Shown here: positions 1 to 7,502 of the stretch, one piece after another
Numbering within the stretch: position 1 is the first letter of the stretch
Layout of the letters: the number at the start of each line of letters is the position of its first letter
Source of the DNA: an uncultured Ilumatobacter sp.
Lineage (GTDB): Bacteria; Actinomycetota; Acidimicrobiia; Acidimicrobiales; Ilumatobacteraceae
Direction: 5' to 3'
Length of the DNA stretch: 28,345 bases
Assembly: GCA_938049325.1 (NCBI GenBank)
Contig: CALICC010000166.1
Coordinates: 1 to 28,345 of the forward strand
Made by a program: the position numbers and the translations under genes
Notes under the pieces: generated by a model
Databases searched by the model: none
The model's input: the letters and a program-made list of their open reading frames with translations, nothing else
What the model was told of the DNA's origin: nothing

Positions 1-270
1 ACATTCACTGTGCAGACGCACCAACACCGGCTGTGAACTCGGTGCAGCGACATCCCCGGCGATCAATGCGACGTGCTCGTGTCCGTCGGCGGCGCGATAC
101 GACACGATCCGGAACTCGCCGACGTCGGTCGGAAGCCGTGCATCACCGACGCGCTCGACCAACCTGCCGCGCAACTCGGACCCGCCCGTCTCGGAGTTGG
201 CGTCAGCAACGCTCGACGTTGCGACGTTCGCTCCCGCCGCGGCGATGGCTGCTCCCACTCCGCTGCTCAC
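1..270 (-). CDS. ribA: GTP cyclohydrolase II, N-terminal part (cut by window edge)
   Basis: Partial gene: 90 codons are visible and the reading frame runs off the window at base 1. The product would open the imidazole ring of GTP, the first step of riboflavin synthesis. Visible family signals are the segment reading ARLPTDVGEFRIVSYR at about residues 47-62 and the terminal PVLVRLHSEC, whose cysteine is the first zinc ligand of the RibA C-x10-C-x-C site; the other ligands lie outside the window. The GTG start overlaps the TGA stop of fbiC (GTGA), suggesting translational coupling. About 40 residues precede the conserved core, too few for an N-terminal DHBP synthase, so this is a stand-alone RibA rather than RibBA. 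A later TTG start is possible. Family assignment rests on remembered motifs and only the first third is seen. Confidence 0.8.
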   Translation of the reverse strand, partial: MSSGVGAAIAAAGANVATSSVADANSETGGSELRGRLVERVGDARLPTDVGEFRIVSYRAADGHEHVALIAGDVAAPSSQPVLVRLHSEC

Positions 271-2648
271 ACCGCAACCCGCCCGTAGTTGGTCGTGCGC
301 TGCTCGAGCGGACGCCCCAACGCCGCAGCGAACTCAGCGAACTTCTCGCCGGTCATGGCTTGCCCGTGGCTTGCCCCGGCCGCCCTCGAGATGTTCTCGT
401 CCATGAGCGTGCCACCGAGGTCGTTGCAGCCGGCCCGCATCATCTGCGCCGTCCCTTCCAGGCCGATCTTCACCCAGCTCGCCTGCACGTTCGGAATCAG
501 CTCGCCGTACGCCAGTCGAGCAACCGCGTGAATCAGCAGGTTCTCGCGGAACGTGGGCCCGCGACGTGCCTTGCGTTGCAGATAGATCGGCGACGCCATA
601 TGCACGAACGGGAGCCCTACGAATTCGGTGAAGCCGACGCGGCCCAGCTTGACGTTTTCCTTCTGGAGGTCACGGGTGCGCACGAAGTGTCGAGCCTGAT
701 GAATCGGCTCTTCGACGGCACCGAACATCATCGTGACGTTCGAGTGCAGGCCGATCGAATGGGCGGCGCGGTGAGCTTCGAGCCACTCTTCGGTGTTCAC
801 CTTGTCGGGACACAGGATGGCCCGAATGTCATCGTCGAGGATCTCCGCTGCCGTACCGGGCAGCGACGCGAGACCGACGTCCTTGAGGCGTTGCAGGTAC
901 GTCGGCAGGTCCTCGCCGAGTCGTTTGGCGCCTTCGGTCACTTCGAGCGCGGTGAAGCCGTGCACGTGCATGTCGGGCACCGCGTCTTTCACGGCCTTGG
1001 TGACATCGATGTAGTAGTCGCCGTCGAAGTCGGGGTGAATGCCACCTTGCAGCGTGACTTCGGTGGCGCCGACGTCCCAGCCTTCCTTGGCGCGCTCGGC
1101 GATGTCGTCGAGTGTGAGTAGATAGGGCGTGCCGCGCAGGTTCAGCGAGAGCGGGCCTTTGGAGAAACCGCAGAACTTGCACTTGAACGTGCAGACGTTC
1201 GTGTAGTTGATGTTGCGGTTGGCGACCCACGTCAGCGTCTCGCCGACGATCTCCTGACGCTTGCGGTCGGCGAGATCTGCCACAGCTGCCACCTCGGGGC
1301 CGCGAGCTTTGAGCAGCGTCTCGATCTCGTCGACCGACGGTTCTTCACCGGTTTCGACGCCGGCCAGCACATCGGCGACCGGGCCGCGCATCGCGGGCAC
1401 CGGGGCCGGCACGAGCGCAGGCGGCGCGCTCTCGGAACCCGAGTACCACGTGGTCGAACGATGACCGACCAGCACGAACTCGGCCCCGTCCGCAACGGTG
1501 TCGGCAGCCGTGGTCTTCTCGGGCCAGATCTGGCCCGGGTCGTCGCGGCCGAGCCACTCGGCGTCAGCGCGGTCCATCACCGGGAAGTGGAGCGACTCGT
1601 CGAGCCAGCGCACGCGATCGCGGACGAACTCGGGGTAGATCGTGAGCCGCGGTGCCAGCGTGTGGCCCTTGCCCTCGGTCACCTCGCGCAGCCGGTCGAG
1701 ATCCGGCCATGGCCGTTCGGGGTTGACGTGATCAGCCGTCACCGGCGAAACGCCGCCCCAGTCGTCGATGCCGGCGTCGAGCAGCGAACCGAAGTCGTCG
1801 GAGAGGTTCGGCGGCGCCTGCAGATGGATTTCGGGCGGCAGGATCAATCGTGCCGCAGCCAGGGTCCACAGGTAGTCGTCGCTCGGGCACGCTCGAACGC
1901 CCTTCATCGCGGTACGCAGCTTCGGCAGGAAGTTCTGCACGATCACTTCTTGCACGTGGCCGTGGCGAGCGTGACTCGCCGCGATCGCTTCGAGCCCCGC
2001 CAACTGATCAGCTCGGGTGTCACCGATGCCGACGAGGATCCCTGTGGTGAACGGAATCGAGAGTTCGCCAGCCGCTTCGAGTGTGGCGAGACGCCGAACC
2101 GGAGTCTTGTCGGGCTGGTTGCGATGCGCTTCGAGGTCGGGGTTGACCGACTCGATCATCATGCCCTGGCTGGGGCTGAACGGGCGGATGCGCTCGAGCT
2201 CGCCGAACGAGAGTGCCCCGGCGTTGGCATGGGGCAGCAGGCCCGTCTCACGCAGCACCAATTCGGCCATCGCCGCTACATAGTGAACCGTCGAGTCGTA
2301 GCCACGTTCGGTCAACCAGTCGCGTGCGACCTGGTATCGATCCTCCGGGCGTTCGCCAAGCGTGAACAAGGCTTCATGACACCCCTGACGGGCCCCCTCG
2401 CGGGCGATCTTCAACACGTCGTCCGGGTCGAGGTAGAGCTTCTCGACATGGGCTGGTGGCTGCGCGAACGTGCAATACCCGCACGAGTCGTTGCACAGGA
2501 ACGTCAGCGGGATGAAGACCTTCGGGCTGTACGTCACGCGCGTTCCGTAGGTTTCGTCGCGACGGGCCGCTGCCAGCACCATCAGGTCGTCGAGCGATTC
2601 GCCCAGCAGCGGATGCTCGCCGTGTTCGTGTGTGGTGATGTTGGTCAT
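267..2648 (-). CDS. fbiC: 7,8-didemethyl-8-hydroxy-5-deazariboflavin (FO) synthase, fused CofG-CofH
   Basis: A 793-residue two-domain radical SAM enzyme that condenses 5-amino-6-ribitylaminouracil with tyrosine to give FO, the chromophore of coenzyme F420. The N-terminal CofG-like half has the 4Fe-4S motif CNDSCGYC (C52, C56, C59). The C-terminal CofH-like half has CTFKCKFC (C486, C490, C493). Both are the CX3CX2C pattern expected for this family, and the length fits fused actinobacterial FbiC. The ATG at 2648 was chosen because an AGGGGAG ribosome-binding site sits just upstream; a longer frame to 2765 would add 39 unconserved residues. It lies 41 bases downstream of an HxlR regulator gene and overlaps ribA, which begins the pathway supplying its ribityl substrate. 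An F420-type LLM oxidoreductase at 17989 is a possible user of the product. Confidence 0.95.
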   Translation of the reverse strand: MTNITTHEHGEHPLLGESLDDLMVLAAARRDETYGTRVTYSPKVFIPLTFLCNDSCGYCTFAQPPAHVEKLYLDPDDVLKIAREGARQGCHEALFTLGERPEDRYQVARDWLTERGYDSTVHYVAAMAELVLRETGLLPHANAGALSFGELERIRPFSPSQGMMIESVNPDLEAHRNQPDKTPVRRLATLEAAGELSIPFTTGILVGIGDTRADQLAGLEAIAASHARHGHVQEVIVQNFLPKLRTAMKGVRACPSDDYLWTLAAARLILPPEIHLQAPPNLSDDFGSLLDAGIDDWGGVSPVTADHVNPERPWPDLDRLREVTEGKGHTLAPRLTIYPEFVRDRVRWLDESLHFPVMDRADAEWLGRDDPGQIWPEKTTAADTVADGAEFVLVGHRSTTWYSGSESAPPALVPAPVPAMRGPVADVLAGVETGEEPSVDEIETLLKARGPEVAAVADLADRKRQEIVGETLTWVANRNINYTNVCTFKCKFCGFSKGPLSLNLRGTPYLLTLDDIAERAKEGWDVGATEVTLQGGIHPDFDGDYYIDVTKAVKDAVPDMHVHGFTALEVTEGAKRLGEDLPTYLQRLKDVGLASLPGTAAEILDDDIRAILCPDKVNTEEWLEAHRAAHSIGLHSNVTMMFGAVEEPIHQARHFVRTRDLQKENVKLGRVGFTEFVGLPFVHMASPIYLQRKARRGPTFRENLLIHAVARLAYGELIPNVQASWVKIGLEGTAQMMRAGCNDLGGTLMDENISRAAGASHGQAMTGEKFAEFAAALGRPLEQRTTNYGRVAV

Positions 2649-2689
2649 GAGGCTCCCCTGCCGTCTCGTGAAATTCGTCGGTCGACCGG

Positions 2690-3142
2690 TCAGCTGACGG
2701 TCGACGCTCCCGGACCGGGCCGGCTGGCGATGTCGTATTGCGTGAAGGTCTCGTCGCACTCCCAACAGACGAACTGCTGGTCGAGCGGATGTCCGCAGGC
2801 ATCGTGGACGAGCACCGTCGGAGCGTCTCCGGCCGACAGGTACTGGTCACCCCATCGCATCAGCGCGACCAGCGCCGGCGACAACGCCATGCCCATCTCG
2901 GTGAGCCGGTACTCGTAGCGAGGCGGTCGCTCGCAGTACAACTGGCGCTCCAGCACGCCGCGCTCGACGAGCCGCTTGAGGCGTTCGGTCAGGACCGGGC
3001 GTGCGATGGTGAGGTCTCTGCGGAAGTCTTCGAAACGCCGCACCCCTCGAAAGGCGTCGCGGAGGATCAGAATCGTCCACCGGTCGCCGAGGATGTCGAG
3101 GCTGGCCGAGATCGAGCAGTCCGGTGCGGTTGTCTCCTTCAT
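2690..3142 (-). CDS. HxlR-family winged-helix transcriptional regulator
   Basis: A 150-residue DNA-binding protein. The HxlR signature is clear: CSISASLDILGDRWTILILRDAF (about residues 9-31, here without gaps in the family alignment), a recognition-helix region around ARPVLTERLKRLVERGVL at 47-64, and the wing with RPPRYEYRLTEMG at 72-84. A C-terminal extension carries CGH and CWEC cysteines, so a bound metal or thiol sensing is possible. Starts at 3157 (ATG) and 3181 also exist; 3142 gives the usual short N-terminus, but no clear ribosome-binding site decides between them. It is divergent from a VIT-type transporter and upstream of fbiC on the same strand, so it could control either. A duplicated 15-bp element in the divergent promoter is a good operator candidate. 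Confidence 0.88.
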   Translation of the reverse strand: MKETTAPDCSISASLDILGDRWTILILRDAFRGVRRFEDFRRDLTIARPVLTERLKRLVERGVLERQLYCERPPRYEYRLTEMGMALSPALVALMRWGDQYLSAGDAPTVLVHDACGHPLDQQFVCWECDETFTQYDIASRPGPGASTVS

Positions 3143-3163
3143 CGTGCAAACGATCATAGGTGA

Positions 3164-3200
3164 GTTCGGATTCAGAACCAAGTCGGTCCGCTTTCAGAAC
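3164..3200. promoter_or_regulatory. Duplicated 15-bp element in hxlR/VIT divergent promoter (candidate operator)
   Basis: Two copies of a 15-bp element, at 3164-3178 and 3186-3200, match at 12 of 15 positions and share the exact octamer TTCAGAAC. Their start-to-start distance is 22 bp, about two helical turns, so both would face the same side of the DNA. The first copy is itself partly palindromic (GTTC...GAAC). An 8-bp inverted repeat, GTGAGTTC at 3160-3167 and GAACTCAC at 3197-3204, brackets the pair. The arrangement suits a dimeric HxlR regulator; that assignment is inference. Confidence 0.5.
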
Positions 3201-3246
3201 TCACTAGGCGGTGTGCTACCCACACAGTTCGGTATACGTTGGGCAC

Positions 3247-3996
3247 ATGAGCGACGAGGTGCTCGAACACGCACACAATCACGACGGCGACCACACCCAT
3301 CGGCACATGGTTCACCGTCACCGCGACGTCACGGGAGGCACAGTGCGCGCCGCTGTGTTCGGCGTCAGCGACGGCCTCGTCTCCAACGTTGCCCTCATCC
3401 TCGGCGTGGCGGCCGCCGCGTCCGAGCAATCGAGTGTGCTCGTCGCTGGCGTCGCCGGCCTCCTCGCTGGCGCCGCGTCCATGGCTGCCGGCGAATACGT
3501 CTCGATGAAAGCGCAGAGCGAACTCGTCGAGCGCGAACTCGAGATCGAGCGCCGGTCACTCCAGCGCCAGCCGCTCGCCGAAACACGCGAGCTCGCGGCG
3601 ATCTATCGCCAGCGCGGACTCGACGCCGAACAGGCCATGAAAATGGCAGAAGCCGTGATGGTTGACCCCGAGGTCGCGCTCGAAGTGCACGCTCGCGAAG
3701 AACTCGGCGTCGACCCCGACGAAACCGGCAATCCGATCGGCGCCGCCATCAGTTCGTTTCTCGCCTTCGCGATCGGTGCACTCATTCCACTCGTTCCGTG
3801 GTTTTTCTCCGAAGGCAACGGAGCAATCATCGCGTCGGCGGTCCTGGGTTTGATCGCCGCCGCCGCGGTTGGCGTCACCCTTGCGCGCTTCACGGAACGG
3901 TCTGCCTTGCGCACTGCCGGCCGTCAGATCAGCTGGGCTGTCGCGGCATGTGCAGTGACGTGGCTGATCGGTTCATGGCTCGGCACGGTCATCTGA
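3247..3996 (+). CDS. VIT1/CCC1-family iron/manganese transporter
   Basis: A 249-residue membrane protein of the vacuolar-iron-transporter family, which moves Fe2+ or Mn2+ across membranes. The core FGVSDGLVSNVALILGVA (residues 38-55) and GAASMAAGEYVSMKAQSE (75-92) are characteristic, followed by the cytoplasmic helical segment ELEIERRSL that binds metal in this family. About five membrane segments are visible: near 36-57, 65-82, 164-187, 191-212 and 225-247. The first 26 residues hold a cluster of histidines (HAHNHDGDHTHRH, then HMVHRHR), an apparent extra metal-binding tail. The ATG at 3247 was preferred to an upstream start at 3211 because the conserved region follows directly and a TATACG -10-like hexamer lies at about 3232, close enough for a short or absent leader. 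Divergent from hxlR. Confidence 0.88.
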   Translation: MSDEVLEHAHNHDGDHTHRHMVHRHRDVTGGTVRAAVFGVSDGLVSNVALILGVAAAASEQSSVLVAGVAGLLAGAASMAAGEYVSMKAQSELVERELEIERRSLQRQPLAETRELAAIYRQRGLDAEQAMKMAEAVMVDPEVALEVHAREELGVDPDETGNPIGAAISSFLAFAIGALIPLVPWFFSEGNGAIIASAVLGLIAAAAVGVTLARFTERSALRTAGRQISWAVAACAVTWLIGSWLGTVI

Positions 3997-4021
3997 CTCG
4001 AACACACCCGCGAGCTCGCAA

Positions 4022-5218
4022 TCAATCGGGCAGCTTCGGCACACCGATGTCGGGATTGCGTCCCAGCGTTGCCGCACGCGTGAGGCTTGCGGCCCCGAAT
4101 CGTTCCCGCACCGCATCGAAGGCGCCATCGACGGTGTCCGACTCGGCCGCCTCGAACGGCAAGGCCAACTGCGCCCCACCCGCCGCATCATCGTCGACGA
4201 GGTTCCCGACAGATAGCCCGAGCAGCGTCAGGCCCTGCTCGTCGATCATGGGCCAGGCCGCCTGGAGCAGCGCGAGTGCAACCTCTTGAATCGCCCCCGT
4301 GGACGACGTCGCTTGCGGGAACGACGACGCTCGCGTGGCTCGGCTGAAGTCGTCGAACCGGAACCGCAACGTCACCGTTCTCCCCGAACGCCGCGCCTTG
4401 CGCATTCGTCGGGTCACACGATCGACGATGCCCATCAGAAGCACCTCGAGCTCACGCACCTCGCGCCGACCTCGACCGAGCGCCTGCTGTGAACCGATCG
4501 AGCCGCGCCGCTTGCCGGTGGAGACCCGTCGAGCGTCGATGTTGTGCGCCAACGCGTGCAGCTGTCGACCCGAGGCCACCCCGACGATCGCGATCAGGCT
4601 TGGCTCGTCGAGCTCGGCCACCTCACCGACCGTGTTGATTCCTCGATCGTGCAACTTGGCTGCGGTCACGGCTCCCACGCCCCACAACTTCTGAACTGGG
4701 AGCGGATGGAGAAAGTCGAGCTCCGCATCCGGATCCACACGCAGGAGGCCGTCAGGCTTTCCGACTCCGCTCGCGACCTTGGCCAGGAACTTCGTGCGCG
4801 CCACGCCGACCGTGATCGGCAGGCCAACCTGATCGCGAACTCTCCAGCGCAGATCTGCGGCGATTGCCTCGGGTGACGCTGCGATCCGCCGCATGCCGGA
4901 CACGTCGAGGAACGCTTCGTCGATCGAGATTCCCTCAACGATCGGCGAGGTGTCGTCGAACGCGTCGAAGACCGCGCGACTCGCTTCGCTGTAGGCCTCG
5001 AATCGAGCCGGAACGACGATCAAGTCGGGGCACAGACGGCGCGCGGCACTCTCCGACATCGCGGTGCGCACACCACATCGTTTCGCTTCGTAACTCGCGG
5101 CGAGCACGACGCCACCGCCCGCAGCAACGGGCTTGCCTCTCAACGACGGGTCATCGCGCTGTTCGACCGATGCATAGAACGAGTCGAGGTCGGCGTGCAG
5201 GATCGACGCCGCCCACAC
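4022..5218 (-). CDS. dinB: DNA polymerase IV (Y-family translesion polymerase)
   Basis: A Y-family polymerase of 398 residues that copies past damaged bases. The palm motif ILHADLDSFYASVEQ lies close to the N-terminus, and GISIDEAFLDV provides the second and third catalytic carboxylates. A helix-hairpin-helix region (LWGVGAVTAAKLHDRGI) and the little-finger start RVSTGKRRGSIGSQQ follow, as in complete DinB proteins. The frame is open to a GTG at 5269, but that codon falls inside a consensus LexA box (5263-5276), which should be promoter rather than coding DNA. I therefore prefer the GTG at 5218, three residues before the conserved core, with GAGG about 10 bases upstream. A perfect AAGGAGG at 5244-5250 is also present, but no ATG, GTG or TTG in frame follows at normal spacing. 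SOS induction is likely. Confidence 0.92.
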   Translation of the reverse strand: MWAASILHADLDSFYASVEQRDDPSLRGKPVAAGGGVVLAASYEAKRCGVRTAMSESAARRLCPDLIVVPARFEAYSEASRAVFDAFDDTSPIVEGISIDEAFLDVSGMRRIAASPEAIAADLRWRVRDQVGLPITVGVARTKFLAKVASGVGKPDGLLRVDPDAELDFLHPLPVQKLWGVGAVTAAKLHDRGINTVGEVAELDEPSLIAIVGVASGRQLHALAHNIDARRVSTGKRRGSIGSQQALGRGRREVRELEVLLMGIVDRVTRRMRKARRSGRTVTLRFRFDDFSRATRASSFPQATSSTGAIQEVALALLQAAWPMIDEQGLTLLGLSVGNLVDDDAAGGAQLALPFEAAESDTVDGAFDAVRERFGAASLTRAATLGRNPDIGVPKLPD

Positions 5219-5262
5219 CCGATCATCCGCCTCACGCAGCTCGCCTCCTTCACATCTCGACA

Positions 5263-5276
5263 CGAACACATGTTCG
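5263..5276. promoter_or_regulatory. LexA (SOS) box upstream of dinB
   Basis: The 14-bp sequence CGAACACATGTTCG matches the Gram-positive/actinobacterial LexA operator pattern CGAAC-N4-GTTCG exactly, with perfect half-sites and the required four-base spacer. It lies 45 bases upstream of the preferred dinB start, a typical SOS gene and position. The sequence match is direct; binding is inferred. Confidence 0.82.
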
Positions 5277-5278
5277 CA

Positions 5279-5327
5279 CCCCTGCCCTCACCCCGCAACC
5301 CACAACCCTCGCCACAACCCTCACCCC
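5279..5327 (-). promoter_or_regulatory. G-quadruplex-prone tract upstream of dinB
   Basis: On the minus strand, five runs of three or four guanines lie within 30 bases (complement of 5279-5282, 5285-5287, 5291-5294, 5299-5301, 5306-5308), separated by 2 to 4 bases. This satisfies the usual G3+N1-7 quadruplex rule. Further runs at 5318-5320 and 5324-5327 extend it. It abuts the LexA box on the promoter-distal side. Folding is predicted, not shown. Confidence 0.45.
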
Positions 5328-5373
5328 AGACCTCACTCCGCCCCTCACTCCGCCCAGCCCCCGCCCCTTCGAC

Positions 5374-5422
5374 GTTCGCGTGAGGTTTCTGCGTTCCCAC
5401 GACGCAGAAACCTCTCGCGAAC
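5374..5422. repeat. 49-bp palindromic element, copy A
   Basis: Two 21-bp arms (5374-5394 and 5402-5422) pair with a single mismatch around a 7-base loop. The first arm includes CGCGTGAG and TTCTGCGT. No T-run follows on either side. It lies between the end of the acetoacetyl-CoA synthetase gene and the dinB promoter, so it might end transcription. A related palindrome at 21794-21844, sharing about 20 of 23 bases in one arm and loop but sitting between divergent promoters, argues for a dispersed repeat family instead. The rest of 5219-5480 holds the LexA box and G-rich tract described separately. Confidence 0.7.
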
Positions 5423-5480
5423 ACGGTTGAACGAGCGTGGCGAAGCGGTGGGTGGTGCGGTCGGGCGGGGCGAATTCGGG

Positions 5481-7451
5481 TCAGCTCGGTTGACGGTGAG
5501 AGATCCAGGACTCGATGGCGTCGAGTGAGGACGGGTCCGCGAGGGAGTCGCGAGACGCTGCAGCGTCAGCGGGCATCCCGAGCAGCATTCGCTTGACCGG
5601 CACCTCCAGTTTCTTGCCCGACAGCGTGCGCGGGATCACCCGCACTTGATCAATCGAGTCGGGGACGTGCCGCGGCGACAGCTCGGTGCGTAGACGAGTG
5701 CGGATCGACCGAATCAGATCGTCATCCAAGACTGCCCCCTCCACCAACCCGACCAGCAAGATGAGTTCACCAGGACCGCCGTCGCCGTCTTCGAGGTGAA
5801 CGACCAGGCTGTCAGCAACCTCGGGCATCGTTTCCACGACGGTGTAGAAGTCGCTGGTACCGAGCCGCACCCCGCCGCGGTTCAACGTCGCGTCAGACCG
5901 GCCGGTGATCACACACGAGCCGTCGGCCGCGAACGTGATCCAGTCGCCGTGGTGCCATACGCCCTGGAACTCTTCGAAGTAGGCCCCTCGGTATCGGCTG
6001 CCGTCGTCGTCGCCCCAGAACCCGACCGGCATCGACGGCATCGGCTGCGTGATCACGAGCTCACCGGTTTCGCCCGGGTCGCAACGCGAACCGTCGGGGC
6101 GGAACGCTTGTACATCGCAACCAAGCATGCAGGTCGAGATCTCGCCGACGGCGACGGGAAGCATCGGCGCCGGACCGACAAACCCCGTGCACACGTCGGT
6201 ACCGCCACTCAGCGACCCGGTTTGGACATGAGGCCCGACGGCTTCGGACACCCACTCGAATCCTTCAGGTGGCAGCGGCGCACCGGTCACACCGAGGTGA
6301 CGAAGCGTCGAAAGGTCGTGATCGTCACCCGGCCGCATTCCTTCCTTGCGGCACGCCATGGCAAACGGCGCGCTCACCCCGAACACGTCGAGGGCTTCGT
6401 CGGCCGCAAGCTTCCACAGCGTCGAGAGGTCGGGCGCGCCTGGGTCGCCGTCGAAGAGCACCGCAGTCGCTCCGACCAACGACGCCGACGCGAGGAAGTT
6501 CCACATCATCCAGCCCGTCGTCGTGAACCACGAGAACCGCTCGCCGGGCCGCAAGTCGTAGTGCAGCGCCAACGCTTTGACGTGTTCGAGCGTGATCCCG
6601 CCATGGCCGTGAACGATGGCTTTCGGAAGGCCCGTGGTGCCGGACGAGAACAGGACGTACAGCGGGTGGTCGAACGCGACAGGTTCGAACGCCATCGCCG
6701 ACGCCGCCTCGATCGGGTCGTGGTCGAGCAGCTCGCTCCAGCCGTTGTCTCCTTCGACGTCGAGATACGGCAGACGAACCACGTGCTCGAGAGTCGGGAG
6801 CGCATCGATGATCTCAGCGACGTGAGCCGAGCGATCGACGTCCTTGGATCCGTATCGGTAGCCGTCGACCGTGAGCAGCACGGTCGGCGCGACCTGCGTC
6901 CACCGGTCGACCACGGCCCGCACGCCGAACTCGGGCGCACACGACGACCAGATCGCGCCGAGGCTGACCGTTGCCAGAAAGGCCACCGTGGTCTCGGCGA
7001 TCGTCGGCATGAACGCGACAACGCGGTCCCCCACGCCGACGCCGCGAGCAACAAGCCCGGCGCGACAGCGCGCGACCTGGTCGGCCAGCTCGGCCCAAGT
7101 GAGCTCGACCCGGTCGCGGCTCTGGCTGATCGACACGATCGCGACCGCGGCGGGAGTTGCCGCCGCCTGGCGAAGCGCGAGCTCCGCGTAGTTCAGCGTC
7201 GCGCCGGGAAACCACTCTGCGCCGGGCATCGCTGTCGAGCCGAGCGGTGTCGACGCCGTGGCGACGAAGGGAACCTCGGCCCACTCGGCCACCGCCTGCC
7301 AGAACGCTCCCGGCGAATCGAGCGACCAGTCGAGCAGGTCCTGATATCCGCTGGCGTCGGGCCGATGCTGCGCTGCGAAGGCCGCCATCCGACTTCGGTT
7401 CCACGACTCGGCTGCAGGTTTCCAGATCACCTCGGCGCTCACGCCGCACAC
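5481..7451 (-). CDS. Acetoacetyl-CoA synthetase
   Basis: A 656-residue ATP-dependent acyl-CoA ligase of the ANL superfamily. It should activate acetoacetate to acetoacetyl-CoA, feeding polyhydroxyalkanoate, ketone-body or leucine-derived carbon into metabolism. The N-terminus has the family pattern of a tryptophan in VIWKPAAES, the DWSLDSPGAFW segment (41-51) and GAEWFPGATLNYAE (77-90). The adenylate-forming P-loop is LFSSGTTGLPKAI at 267-279, and the C-terminal catalytic lysine sits in SGKKLEVPVKRML (S611-L623), a form typical of acetoacetyl-CoA rather than acetyl-CoA synthetases. Only GTG starts (7451, 7442) are near the conserved start and neither has a strong ribosome-binding site. Divergent from the aminotransferase gene at 7503, with only about 50 bases for both promoters. 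Confidence 0.9.
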   Translation of the reverse strand: MCGVSAEVIWKPAAESWNRSRMAAFAAQHRPDASGYQDLLDWSLDSPGAFWQAVAEWAEVPFVATASTPLGSTAMPGAEWFPGATLNYAELALRQAAATPAAVAIVSISQSRDRVELTWAELADQVARCRAGLVARGVGVGDRVVAFMPTIAETTVAFLATVSLGAIWSSCAPEFGVRAVVDRWTQVAPTVLLTVDGYRYGSKDVDRSAHVAEIIDALPTLEHVVRLPYLDVEGDNGWSELLDHDPIEAASAMAFEPVAFDHPLYVLFSSGTTGLPKAIVHGHGGITLEHVKALALHYDLRPGERFSWFTTTGWMMWNFLASASLVGATAVLFDGDPGAPDLSTLWKLAADEALDVFGVSAPFAMACRKEGMRPGDDHDLSTLRHLGVTGAPLPPEGFEWVSEAVGPHVQTGSLSGGTDVCTGFVGPAPMLPVAVGEISTCMLGCDVQAFRPDGSRCDPGETGELVITQPMPSMPVGFWGDDDGSRYRGAYFEEFQGVWHHGDWITFAADGSCVITGRSDATLNRGGVRLGTSDFYTVVETMPEVADSLVVHLEDGDGGPGELILLVGLVEGAVLDDDLIRSIRTRLRTELSPRHVPDSIDQVRVIPRTLSGKKLEVPVKRMLLGMPADAAASRDSLADPSSLDAIESWISHRQPS

Positions 7452-7502
7452 TCGCTTGTCATGACATCTCGTTGCACACCGTCATCGTGGCAGAATCTCG
7501 GC

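Noticed and set aside
1461..2918. Plus-strand open frame of 485 codons opposite fbiC.
   Set aside because: Antisense shadow caused by high GC; fbiC has full motifs and a ribosome-binding site on the other strand.
4079..4095. CGCGTGAGG-like sequence inside dinB resembling the palindrome core.
   Set aside because: No matching second arm; it is ordinary coding sequence and a chance match.
5796..7460. Long plus-strand extension upstream of the aromatic aminotransferase.
   Set aside because: It runs antisense through acetoacetyl-CoA synthetase; the aminotransferase homology starts only near 7503.
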